Source: Stereum hirsutum FP-91666 SS1
Lineage: Eukaryota > Basidiomycota > Agaricomycetes > Russulales > Stereaceae
DNA length: 19,098 nt
Reading direction: 5' to 3'
NCBI RefSeq assembly: GCF_000264905.1
Contig: NW_006763151.1
Span: 30,209-49,306, forward strand
Each line of letters starts with the position of its first letter. Within the stretch, counting starts at the first letter, position 1. Below are positions 1-9,690 of this stretch, in pieces. The notes under the pieces were generated by a model. It had not been told where the DNA came from. It did no database searches and saw only the letters and a list, made by a program, of their open reading frames with translations. The translations under genes were made by a program, and so were the position numbers.

Positions 1-463
1 TGATGTGGTGGACCTTGATGATGTGGCATTTCTCACGGACTTGTATTAGTATAAATATTAGACCCTTATAGTCAAGATTCTCCAACCTGTTCATCTGTAT
101 TGTACCTACAGTATTACAGTTGAACGTCAGAGAAAAAGACGTTGGCCCAGATAGCGATGCGGGAGTCGTCGAGAACGCGGCCCCACGCGGCTCACCGATG
201 ATGTCTGGCGTGAGTTGTGGCGTTCTCGAGTGGCGACGCGTGCCAAGCATGACTCCTGCTATGAATGTCAGGGGTGATATGTGTCCTGGAAACAATAGAG
301 TAGTTATATCATGAGTTTTTGAGAATATGACCCTCAGAGGTTTTATTAAACGTACCAAATCTTGCGAGTAGATGCGGAAGTTTTGACAGTTGTGTGGTGT
401 TGTATCTACAGAGAATACTCATTATGAGTTCCATCTACCATATGGCCTCATAATACGAGCAGC
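1..463. other. Left flank outside the element; no gene seen
   Basis: This stretch is more AT-rich than the DNA to its right. It has only short open frames (for example 120-314 on +) with no recognisable domain, no splice-linked continuation and no leader-like pyrimidine tract. I read it as host intergenic DNA, or an old repeat, into which the large element inserted. Confidence 0.5.
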
Positions 464-470
464 TTACATC
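464..470. repeat. Candidate target-site duplication, left copy
   Basis: TTACATC at 464-470 is repeated exactly at 18549-18555. In both places it lies exactly 10 nt outside the conserved terminal motif TGTACT (481-486 on +, 18533-18538 on -). The equal offset is what makes a true duplication plausible. The neighbouring bases differ (C/G before, C/A after), so the visible repeat is 7 bp; an 8-bp duplication with one later mutation is also possible. Confidence 0.65.
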
Positions 471-582
471 CACCAGATGATGTACTCTCTTATTAAAGAG
501 TCCTTATACTAGGAGTGGGACTCTTTGCAAAGAGTCCAGTACTATACAGTCCAGTCCTCTATAGGGGTCTTTATTAAAGACC
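471..582 (+). repeat. Left terminal inverted repeat with three palindromes
   Basis: This region pairs imperfectly with the reverse complement of 18438-18548. Shared blocks include the outer CA, TGTACT, TAAAGAGT, GGGACTCTTT and AAAGAGTCCA. Three palindromes are embedded: 484-501 (imperfect), 518-537 (perfect over 20 bp, GGACTCTTTGCAAAGAGTCC) and 566-582 (8-nt arms around one central T). Their starts are 14, 48 and 96 nt from the element end. Such arrays are typical of multimeric transposase binding sites, but that role is inferred. Confidence 0.75.
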
Positions 583-1297
583 ACTCCCTAAGAATGCTCC
601 GCCCTATAGGGCGAGCAGATTGTCCAGGCTCACCACTCGTCGCTGTCCATCGGGTTCCGATACATCCGGAACGACCCGCTGAGCTCTCCCATTTCCGGCA
701 ATCCTCAGCACCACATCCGGACCGCCGGCCCCATCTCCCGAGGTCTTTCGCGTTTGTCGCTGCTTCCTGTCGCTGCTTCCTCCACGCTGCTTCCAGCACG
801 CTCAGCTCCTCCATCGTCACCTTTGCCGCACCTGCTGCCCCTTCCCACCCTCTCTCAGCCATTGTGTTCTCCCGGTCCCGTTCTGCTTGTAGGCCTCCAC
901 ATCGCGACTGGTATGTATCATTCTTTTTTTTGTCGTCATGATTTTTGTCGCCGCTTACCGCCGCCACAGCCGTCGTCGTCATCACTGTCGTCGTCGACGA
1001 CGTACGACAACGACAACGATGACGATGACGACGGCGATATCATATTCTGCAGGCTTTTGTACGCCATCCACCTCTTCTCGTCTTCCTCGCTCGCTCGCTC
1101 GTCATCGCCAACGATGGAATCCACGCACATCCGTGTGACCATCCCTGCGTAGCCGGCCTCGTGGCTCTCAGGGTCCAGCTCACACGGTTCAAATCCCCCC
1201 GTCCAGCAATTTCTTCGTCCGTCCGCCCTTTTGTTCTCACCACCACCCTCACTTGCTCCACGCACTACCCTCGACCGCCCCGCTCCAGCCTATCGTC
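583..1297. other. Leader and promoter region of the first gene; CGT/GAC-rich patch
   Basis: No gene is supported here. GC content rises sharply compared with the flank. The stretch is C/T-rich, as expected of a basidiomycete promoter and 5' leader running into the ATG at 1298. A CGT/GAC trinucleotide patch occupies about 971-1035, with a perfect 14-bp palindrome at 989-1002. The overlapping open frames on both strands (525-941, 542-985, 754-1152, 936-1265) are low-complexity Ser/Pro/Arg or Asp products and look like composition artefacts. Confidence 0.5.
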
Positions 1298-2464
1298 ATG
1301 CACGTTGCATTGAACATCGACGGCCTGTCCGACGCCCTCGAAACTGGGCTGAACCTCTCTGTGGCCCTCCGTCGTGACGCTCCTCAAACGGAGCGAACAG
1401 GAAGAGCCCGTGCCGCGCGTGAGGTGACCGAGGAGGATGGTTACGCGAGTGCAGGAGACGACACCCGCTCATACAAGAGCAATGGCGATGCCAGCGATGA
1501 GTACGGTACGCCGCTCCCTTTCTGATACTTTCTTTCTGCTGCCCCCTTTTTCTACCCCTTTCACACATCCTTATTCCAGCGATACTAATCACTATTGGCT
1601 TTACCCACCCTAGATATCCCTTACCCGGAAGTGTTCAACTACCTGGGTCACTGGGTCGTTTTCGACGGCGAGGATCGCGGTTATTACTGCGATTTGTATG
1701 TTTTTTTATTTCAATTTTTCGACCATTCTTGTCTATATAATAATCACATCGTACATACAGTCGTGAAGTTCAGAGAGTCACCGCCGGCATGTCTGACCCC
1801 AACATCCGCGAGTACAAGACCTCTCAGGACGCTCAGCAAGCCTACGATATTGCAATCGCTGCGGAGACGGTAGCCGCCGCCCGTGCTGCCCACAACGGCA
1901 GGCGCAGCGGAGCCCCTTCGAATCCTGGAAGAGTCTCCTCGCCTCCCTCACACCCCTCGCCTCATCGATCTCCCCAGCTCCGTAAACCCTCCACCCCTGT
2001 GCGCGCATCATCTGCTCGCTCAGCCCAGTCCTCTTCCATGTCCCCATCGACCCATTCCACACCTCCTGCCCCCCAACAGGCCAAGCCGGCCTCTGCTTCT
2101 TCTCCCGCGGCCCCCATTTGCCGGTCGTATCCAGACCCGTACATCGGGCCTGGACGCGACCAGTTCAACCGTGATCATGGGGTCTCTCGTAAGAATAAGC
2201 AGAAGTGTTACGTAGTTTTTATCGGACGTAGGCCCGGAATATACTTCACTTGGTACGTACAATTTTCCTCTTCATCCTCACGGCCGTCCTCTCCCTCTTT
2301 GCTGTATCTAATGTGCTCCTTCACCTAGGCGCGAGGCTTTAGCTCAGACCAACCGTGTCCACAATGCTTCTCATGGCAGCTACACCGACTTGAAGGAGGC
2401 GGTTGACGAGTACCATGCTCGTGGGCGCCTCGGAGAAGTTCGCGTTGAGACGGGAAGACTATAG
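1298..2464 (+). CDS. Protein with two RNase H1 N-terminal (hybrid-binding-like) domains
   Basis: Exons: 1298-1505, 1614-1695, 1761-2252, 2329-2464 (305 aa); every junction keeps frame, and introns have GTACGC, GTATGT and GTACGT donors. Residues about 246-291 match the RNase H1 N-terminal domain pattern (YVVF-G-RPGIY-TW-EA-AQ, then Y-DL-EAV-EY). This fold binds RNA:DNA hybrid or double-stranded RNA in eukaryotic RNase H1. Residues about 82-130 are a second, more divergent copy (WVVFDGEDRGYY, then Y-T-QDAQQAYD). A Ser/Pro-rich linker (about 145-230) separates them. There is no RNase H catalytic domain, so the likely role is nucleic-acid binding rather than cleavage. An in-frame upstream ATG (1253) would add 15 residues; 1298 was chosen for its position at the end of the pyrimidine-rich leader. 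It is the first gene of the element. Domain identity is from memory of the family pattern; the in vivo target is unknown. Confidence 0.8.
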
Positions 2465-3026
2465 TTCCGGTTCCTGTTACCTTTGCTGATCGGCGTTTTT
2501 ATCCCGTGTTTTCATCGTGTGTTCTCCTTACTTGCTCGACTCGAACTTTCTTTTCTGTTTTTGTATTTCTGTCACATTCCTTTCCCATCTTCGCTACTTG
2601 TGCATGTCTTTTTGGTTATCAACTGCTGGGTTGGCTGTGTTTCTGCTTGTACATAGTGTGGTAGGTAGTTGCTGTCTTGCTAAAAATAAAGCTTCGTTCT
2701 TCGGCTATCATGAAGTCCGTGACGGGTTGACAAGGAAACTGAGTGGATTCCACAATTTGTCATCTCAACATTACCGAAAGAAGGTTACCAAGATCATCCT
2801 TCATTGGGTCAGTGAACGAGGCAGGCCTGGCTGCACAGCTGGTAACAACTCCGAGGGTCCAAAAGCAAAAGAATCAATCATATCTTGAGTGCACAGGAAC
2901 ATCTTTATTATGCAATATATCCGACAGTGCTGAACCACCATCCAATCTCAAGCGATGATTACAAAACCATGCATCGTCGCCACATTCGCGGAAATTGACC
3001 CAAATAATATACACGGCACTCTAGTC
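2465..3026. other. Intergenic: 3' region of gene 1 and leader of gene 2
   Basis: T-rich sequence follows the stop at 2464, and an AATAAA at 2685-2690 could serve as a polyadenylation signal. An open frame at 2517-2888 has no family resemblance. An in-frame ATG at 2955 lies upstream of the start I chose for the next gene (3027); the longer form would add 24 residues of no recognisable type. Confidence 0.45.
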
Positions 3027-6000
3027 ATGTCCGAAACACCCTCCCAAGCTTCCAACGTTGAGCGCAACATACAGCCCTTCGACATGCCTACTGCACCTCA
3101 GAACTCCGGCCAAATCCCCGTCGCCGTCGTCGCCACCACCGATACTCCACCTAATATCGCCTCTGCCAGTACCCCAGCCACCAAAATCCCTCTAAGCTCG
3201 GTCCTGGATGCCACTCGTCCGGCCACTGCCACTCCGCCGACAATTACCACAAGCACCCACAACAATAGAAATGCACAAAAGAAGAAGAGCAGAAAGAAGG
3301 GTAAAAAAAGTCAGGCTCAACAGGTAGTGGAGGCGCATGAAAAGGCGGCTGACCCAGATTCGGAGGATGAGGCCCAAGGGCGAGGGAAAACTTCCTGGGC
3401 CACAGGAATTATCGAGCAGTTTCTGCTCGGTTACCTGATTCAGTACCAAGAGGAGATAGTCGGCCACCAAAAACGCGCACCTGCATTCTATAATGAGATT
3501 ACAAGAGCGCTACTCACTACGCACGGGTGGGGTATGCTATTTCATCTTCTTGTCGAGCGTGGCATCGTCCTACAGCCAGCACGCAGTAAGCTTTCTTCCC
3601 CGTCCGGATGAGAATGCGGACTGGACTTACCTTATTTCTGTACCAGTCCCTACCAGCCCACCGAGCATCGACTCCACCGACGCGTCAAACATCGACTCCA
3701 CCGATGCGCCAAATCCCAACTCCACCGGTGCGTCGAATCCCGACTCTACCAACACGTTGAACACCCACTCTGCTGACGCGCCGAACACCGACTCCACAGA
3801 TGCACTGGATGCCAGGACACTTCATGAGCCCGCCAATCCACGCCTTTCACCTCCAGCTGACACCACTATCCCCGCCTCGAACCCCTCACCGATAATAGCT
3901 CCCGACCCGCTTACGACGGCCTTTCTATCGACCCTGAGCAAGCTTGATTTCAAGCAACTGAAATCACAATACTACCTTGGACCCGGTGACGACTGGACGA
4001 AGGAAATTTGGGACATTACACGTCCGGTACGTCTGATCTATGATGCTCGCAACCCCCGTCAGCTAACGTATATGGCCAAACAGAAAATTGCAGCCTGGTA
4101 TCCTTACCGTCACTCACGACTCACAAAGGCCGATATGGACATGGCAAAACTCGCATCACTGAGCCAGCAGTTTGCCAGCCTCACGGGTCTGTATCTTGAG
4201 AAGCCGCGGATGCCTCAGCTGATCCAAGAGTACACCCGGCGGTACTGGTCGACACATATCAGCTTAATTTTCAAGGAGGAGTGGAAAGCGAAGTGCGCCA
4301 AGCTGAAAGCGGAGGGGAAGGAGGTGCCGACGAAGATCGGGGTCCACGATCGAAACACTGTTGTCCGCCGCCTTTGGCAGACGGAGACGCAGGCGTTCCA
4401 GGACACGGTCAAGGCCGACGTCGAGGAAATGTATCAGGAGAAGATGAAAGACTATGAGGAGAAGATGAAAAACATACCTCAGCTAGGGAAGCAGTACACT
4501 TGGTGTGTATAGGTCACATAGGCTATGACAGAATTCTTACCGTCTAATCGCAGGACACGCCAACAAGCCTTCGCCCTCCTCCAACCTCTTGCAACGGCTC
4601 TTCAGATGCGGTTCGGCGCCGCCGTTTCCATCATGATCGCGGCACCGATCCAGGACAATGGGGAAGTCGGAGCTGTACAGTAAGTTGTACCTCTGGATAA
4701 CATGAACACAAAAATGCTGAATCCTCGAAGTGTGACGGCAGGCGAAACAGTAGAAGCTGCCCCACGAAAGTGGGAACAATATGATCCGGCAGTAGTGAAT
4801 GAGGCTGAGGCTGCGTTCACGAAATTCGCAGATGAGTGTTTTAGTGAGCGACGAAATCTTTTCGAAATAGGCAGGCTACTTATCTTTTAACAGCTGTCAA
4901 GGACAGGGAGACTCGCCAGAACGCAACGATGGCATCGTCGAGCGCTGACGACGAGATTGAGCCGCAAGTTGAGGATGTCGAGCTACAGGTCGAAAATATC
5001 GAGCCACGAATGGGCGATATCGGATCGCAAGTAGAGGATAGTGGGTCGAAGGTCGAGGATTCAGCTATCGAAGAGCCATTCTTTGAGCCACAGGTGGAGA
5101 TGAGCTTGCTCCGGGAAGGTGAAAGCCTCGACCACGTGCTTCGGCACCCGAAACACGTGGCTACCGCCGAGACAGACGCCAACATTCCGAACCCGAGGTC
5201 CATGCCGTCGCCTTCTGCCTTCCCTCAGTCCTACTCCTTCGATGCTGGCTTTCGTTCACCTTTCGAGAGGCTCTCTGACTTAGCCACCCGTCCTTATGTA
5301 CCCCGATACTCCCTCTCAAAATTTCTCAATGACTCTGATGCAGCCACCCGTCCTTATGTATCCCGATTTTCAACCCTCTCGCAGTATCTCAACGACCCGT
5401 TGCCCGCCTCGTCCTCCACCCCCTCTCTCCATGATTCCTCATTTTCTCTGCCGGCTGCTACCTCAGACTCCCCTCGCTGGCTCGTGACTACGAACCAACC
5501 CCATCCTCGTCCCAAACCAACACCGGTTGCTCAACGTACATCCGCTCCCGCCGCTTCCTCCAATGTTATGCCCGACCTCCTTGCCATGCCCCTCGCCCCT
5601 GCAACATCGACTCCCACATGGTCCGCACCTGCCCCCGCACCACTTCTTTCTTCTGCTGTTACTTTCGCCTCCGCACAGTTGCCGAACTCCACGAACCAAC
5701 AGATGCTACCGCCCTCTTCTCAACTGGCGTTGCCTCCACCTCCTCAACATGTACGAGATCTCGAAACGCCACCCACGCCACCCTTGCCCCCCGCGCCTAC
5801 GCCTGCCTTCGCACTTGTGCAAGACCTCACAAACACGCCAGCACCACTCCCATCTCCCATTTCAACTCCTCCCTCTGCACCGACACCAGGTCCCGTAGAT
5901 CCACCGGAGTCGTCGTCATCGTCCGCCCAGCCGCTCGATTTCCCTCTTGACCAAACGACATCGCCCTCAGCCCATCCACCACCCTCTTCATCTATTGCGG

Positions 6001-6932
6001 CTCCTCCAGTAGGCTCGGACCTCAACATATCCAAGTCGACCACACGTCCAGTTTTATCTTTCCTAGATATCCAGGACTTGACGTTGCGGGAGTGGAATAA
6101 GAAGGGATTCAATTTCCTTTATGGTGCAGGGCTCGGAGACTGGTTTGATAGTATGGTCGACCGGTTGTATCGACATGAGGAATTAATGGGATTTTATGTA
6201 CGTGCTTCGTTCTGTCGGAGTTCGCGTTGTCTGTCTAACACTGTGCTCTCTTTTCATCAGTCTGGTCCTGAGGGCTTGGAAAAGGGCTCAAGGCCAACCG
6301 AGCTCACAGATTGGATTGCATGCGCCCGCCCTTGGACCGACAGGCAGCCAAAGAAGATCCGTGATCTGGCAACGTTCGAGAACCACTTCCGGGAGTGGTG
6401 GAGCGAGGTTCAACCGGAGGGTCGTATGAAGGACGATTTAGGACGGTTTGTTCAGGTAGATGAGCCCGGTGTAGACTGGGATGACATTCGTCTGTCCGGT
6501 AAGAACGGGCTCTGGATGGTGGTAGCAGGTTTGTGTTTTTGGGGCCAGGCTCTTGGGTCGGACGAGGCCCGACTGTTTTGCCCGCCATGGTTCGACTGCG
6601 TCTCCGACGTCAGTTGGGTTCTCAACGAACTCATCAGGACATTCTCATCTTCAGCACCATCTGCGCCACTAACCATGCCAAAGAAGAAAAGGACCAGCCT
6701 CTCGAAGACAAAGGCTATCCTGCCAGACGAGAATACGCAGGATGACGGAGGCATTTCGACACGGGCAGCAAAGCGCAGGCTCGAGGAGGGGGTCCGCGGG
6801 GCGAAGGAGGATAGCACCGTTGTCACCAGATCAGCGAAGAGGTACGTCGATCTCTAGCTCTCTCTCTCCTTCTCCCTCTCTCGACTGATAATAATTTTCT
6901 TTTTCTTTTTGCCCCTCAGGACTCGTCGCTAA
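3027..6932 (+). CDS. Large low-complexity protein of an agaricomycete-expanded family
   Basis: Exons: 3027-3531, 3587-4502, 4554-4679, 4731-4843, 4894-6197, 6261-6841, 6920-6932 (1185 aa). All phases agree and introns are 50-78 nt. A lysine-rich run (about 85-94) is a candidate nuclear signal. Residues about 122-172 (SWATGIIEQFL, FYNEITRALL, THGWG) and about 940-1115 (DWIACARPW, FREWWSEVQPEGR, GKNGLWMVVAGLCFWG) resemble conserved segments I associate with long hypothetical proteins that are very numerous in mushroom genomes. Between them are an 8-residue Asp/Ser/Thr repeat, a helical charged segment (about 350-475), a Glu/Val-rich repeat, and a long Pro/Ser/Thr-rich stretch (about 645-925). 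The C-terminus is basic. No enzymatic motif is visible. Function unknown; nuclear location and transposon cargo status are inferred from context. Splice choice at 4679/4731 is the least certain junction, and the model could join two genes. Confidence 0.7.
3667..3810 (+). repeat. 24-bp coding minisatellite, six diverged units
   Basis: Six consecutive 24-nt units encode variants of the octapeptide [I/P/T]DSTDA[S/P]N inside the 1185-aa protein. Units start at 3667, 3690+1, 3715, 3739, 3763 and 3787. The period is a multiple of three, so unit gain or loss keeps frame. Confidence 0.8.
5283..5402 (+). repeat. 60-bp tandem duplication inside coding sequence
   Basis: GCCACCCGTCCTTATGTA occurs at 5283 and again exactly 60 nt later at 5343. 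The following bases still align, giving ATRPYVPRYS-LSKFLND followed by ATRPYVSRFSTLSQYLND in the large cargo protein. The second copy is 3 nt longer. Frame is kept. Confidence 0.75.
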
Positions 6933-7201
6933 ACATTGCTCCGCACACCGCAGTTTGAACTCAGACCGACCCCTTGTTTTCTCCTTTGCGTACAATACTC
7001 TCGTGGACCCTCGTAGGCCTCTAATTCTATCATTTGTTTGTCCTGGCTATCTGAAATATATTACATGCGTTGGCTCCGTTTGTTCGGTCGTGTTGTGCCA
7101 CAATCGCCACCTGATGTGAGACTCCGAGCGGAGATTGAATTTGATGCCCACAGCTCATCGCGGTGCGAATGCCTTTCTTTCTGTCCAACGCGTGCAGGAT
7201 G

Positions 7202-7790
7202 GCGCGACCTCCTAGCTTACTCCCTGACTCCCAACCGTCTCCTTGCCCTGCGCCACCGCCGTCTCCAATTGCTAGTGGTCTCCCTGCTATTCTTACCGAA
7301 CCGCCGCCACTTTTCTGGAATGCAGGTCTTTTCGGGCAGCCGAACGCCACAACTGAGGATACCCAGAGGGCGATTCAACAGACAGGCTACAATCAGCACG
7401 GTGGAGGTCAGGGGTTTGATGCACAATGGATGGGAGGAAAGGTACATCTTCCTGCTCATAATGAGAAATGCAAAGTAGGCAAAGGTGCGTATTTCCTTTG
7501 CTATCACCATGTTTCGTGGCTCACCCATGTTTTCACCAGATGCTCCGTCTGGTATGTTTGCAGTCTCTCGCGGGATGCATTGACCCCTCACCATCATGAC
7601 AGACCCTCCCCTTCCGAAGAACCATGATAACGGCGGCAGCGTCTTCAATGGAGACGACGGTGCGGCCGAACCAACAATCGACGGCGAAGCCATTGAACGG
7701 TACTGGGCCTTCTCTCACCATGCTCGGATCAAATGGCAAATCGCCAACGACCGTCGTGAGCAGGAAGAATGGTGTCGCGCACGTAAATAA
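7202..7790 (+). CDS. Short KDZ-transposase-derived gene or relic
   Basis: Frame joins 7202-7484 to 7603-7790, with an optional 12-nt exon at 7540-7551. Both forms stay in frame and end at 7790 (about 156 or 160 aa). The product carries GGKVHLPAHNEKCK and, after the intron, DGEAIERYWAFSHH. These parallel two blocks of the complete transposase downstream (VPKFHLPPHEEKC and TDGEGIERNWG). The upstream catalytic aspartate blocks, the CxC2 cluster and the long helical tail are missing, so this cannot be a working transposase. It may be an eroded copy or a small protein derived from one. The start is uncertain: 7202 is the first ATG before the proline-rich N-terminus, but 7163 and 7169 are also open in that frame. 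Confidence 0.5.
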
Positions 7791-8271
7791 AAAGGCGCCC
7801 GGTGCCCGGTGCGTCCCTAAACCACCCTGATCCGCACACCCGTGAGTCCACCTCCAGCAATGTTTCCCATCTTCGACACGACTGTTTACGTTCTTTGGGT
7901 ATTCTGTAGATTTTTTTGTCGCAGTGCCCTGTGTTTGGCCTTCCTCTTTCTTTTGCCCTCTCCGCGCAAGTTTCTTTTCTTTGCTGGAGAGCTAGAGATG
8001 CACGTTCGTTTTGTTCTGCGGCTTCTTAGCCGTGCGTGATGTGTACCGAACCCTCGTTGCTACAATGCTTACGTTGCCCTTGCGAAATGTGTGAGAGCGT
8101 GTGCCTGAGTGCATAAGACCCTGAAAGGCTGTGAATCACCGTTCACAACCTAGTACGTACGAGCTCAAGAACACGGCTTCTCTTGAGCGTGTTTCGGCGG
8201 CCTCGGTGCTCGTCCCATTGTCTCCTACAACGCTCATCTCCCTCTAACAAGCACCACTGTCTCCTTACACC
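7791..8271. other. Intergenic; leader of the small acidic-tailed gene
   Basis: No gene is supported. The last 90 nt are C/T-rich with several CTCATCTCCCTC-like tracts running into the ATG at 8272, typical of a basidiomycete leader. Open frames here are short and hydrophobic by T-richness only. Confidence 0.4.
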
Positions 8272-8898
8272 ATGTCTTTGATACTCTTCCATGATCCTTG
8301 GGGACTGTGCGACATGGATTTCGGGGGCCTCGATCTCGAGGAGGAACGCCGCGAACGAGACAGGCGCTACCGTATCGCGAAAGCTCTCCAGAATCCATGG
8401 AGAGCGATACCGCACGGTCCGCATCAGCACCTGCAGGGTGATCACGGTTGGTGACTTTACTTTGGCTCTCCTCTCCATCTTCCTTGTTTCCTTTTCTCTT
8501 CTGTTTTCTTCATCTTGTACTAACGGCTCCTGTTTCTATTTGCAGACCTATCTTGCAAACACTTCCACATCGCCAGCATTTGCGGCATCCACTTCTGGTT
8601 CGACCTCTGCCAGTACGTCTTCTACCGTGACGCCGATGGCTTGTGGAAATGGGCAAGGCCGAAAAAAGTGCTCGCCCGACCAACTACTTGCCACCGATGT
8701 GATCTCGCTGAACGCACTGCACGAATGAACGGCGAGGACTGGGTCCGTGGAAGCCCGTCCGCGGAGAAGCTCATGGAGCACATAGACAAGGAGTTAGACG
8801 ACTTATGTGAGGACAGAAACGCAGAGGAGCAGGGTGAGGATGGGGATGAGGACGGGGACGAGGACGAAGAAGGGGACGAGGAGTACGACGAGGAGTAA
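8272..8898 (+). CDS. Small Cys/His protein with acidic tail, unknown function
   Basis: Two exons, 8272-8446 and 8546-8898, give 175 aa. The intron has a GTTGGT donor, a consensus TACTAAC branch site near 8516 and a TTTGCAG acceptor. I do not recognise a family. Residues 62-110 contain C62, H64, H66, C71, H74, C80 and a C107-x2-C110 pair in an aromatic-rich context (HFWFDLCQYVFY), which could bind zinc. The last 30 residues are almost only Asp/Glu/Gly, encoded by GGGGATGAGGAC-like repeats (about 8838-8886). Such tails often contact histones or basic partners, but here that is a guess. The gene sits in the middle of the cargo, same strand as its neighbours. Confidence 0.6.
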
Positions 8899-9690
8899 AG
8901 GTATCCTTTCGTCTTCAAGGTCATTCTCTCCACTACACCATCTGATAATTTTGTCTAACATACCATATCTTATTCTGTAGTATCTGCGACGCCTCTACAC
9001 ATGCATCTATCTCCTCGTTTCTCCGTGTCGTGTCCGATTCCTGTATTTACCTACCTTGCTTGCGCAAACCAATATTTTGTTTTTCTACTATATCTGCGTG
9101 AACCGCTCTCCTGCCGTACGATGGCCTGTTGTGAAATCTGCCGCAAAGAAAGGCTACAGCTACTCGAAAGGCTCGACATTTCGTTTGCGTACACAGTCCG
9201 CCACAGCACCATATGAGCCATACCTTCCCCGCGCCACATCGTCCTCGAGCACGGCGAGTACAGTTAGACAGCCCATATCTCAGATATCGACGCTGGAACA
9301 AATAGCAAAAAATGGCAGGTATAATCTCAATCAATGCCCCAGCCTAATTCTTAAAAATAAGTACTTGAAAGAAGGGTGGATGGTTTGATTGTCTTGTCTG
9401 TTGCTCAAACATGCAAAGTTCGTATTCGCGCTTTATGTACTTTGTCCTTACCTTCGCGCATCCTTCGACATAAACACTTGGTCTCATCTGGCTCACAAAA
9501 ATTTTAGGATTCGAATTGGGGCATATGTCAAGGCTCATTCTATATTTTTATTAGATTTATTTCGAATTGATTTGACGTGGTACACTAGCAACATTGTGAG
9601 ACTCGTCGGCGGCGAGCCTCGATTCGGTCTTTCCCGCCCTGCCTCTTCGTCGCTCGACTTTGCACTCCCGTTGTCTCCGACTATCAACAT
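8899..9690. other. Mostly non-coding interval with an AT-rich patch
   Basis: No convincing gene. An open frame at about 9056-9388 (110 aa, Ser/Thr-rich) could hold an exon, but I find no good splice partner on either side. The part 9330-9570 is notably AT-rich and holds an imperfect inverted repeat (about 9334-9360 with 9500-9526). The last 90 nt before 9691 are C/T-rich and look like a promoter and leader for the next gene. Confidence 0.4.

Noticed and set aside
473..480. Transposon end placed at TGTACT (481/18538) with an 8-bp duplication
   Set aside because: The adjacent octamers (CCAGATGA and GCTACGCC) do not match, whereas TTACATC 10 nt further out matches on both sides.
525..1265. Overlapping open frames on both strands near the left end
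   Set aside because: Products are Ser/Pro/Arg-rich or poly-Asp from the CGT/GAC patch, with no splice partner or domain.
1950..2400. Viral origin of the gene-1 domain because the family is also named after a caulimovirus protein
   Set aside because: The domain is standard in eukaryotic RNase H1 and common in basidiomycetes; nothing else viral is present.
9500..9530. GATTCGAATTGGGG resembling a tRNA T-arm
   Set aside because: No matching acceptor, D or anticodon arms are found on either strand.
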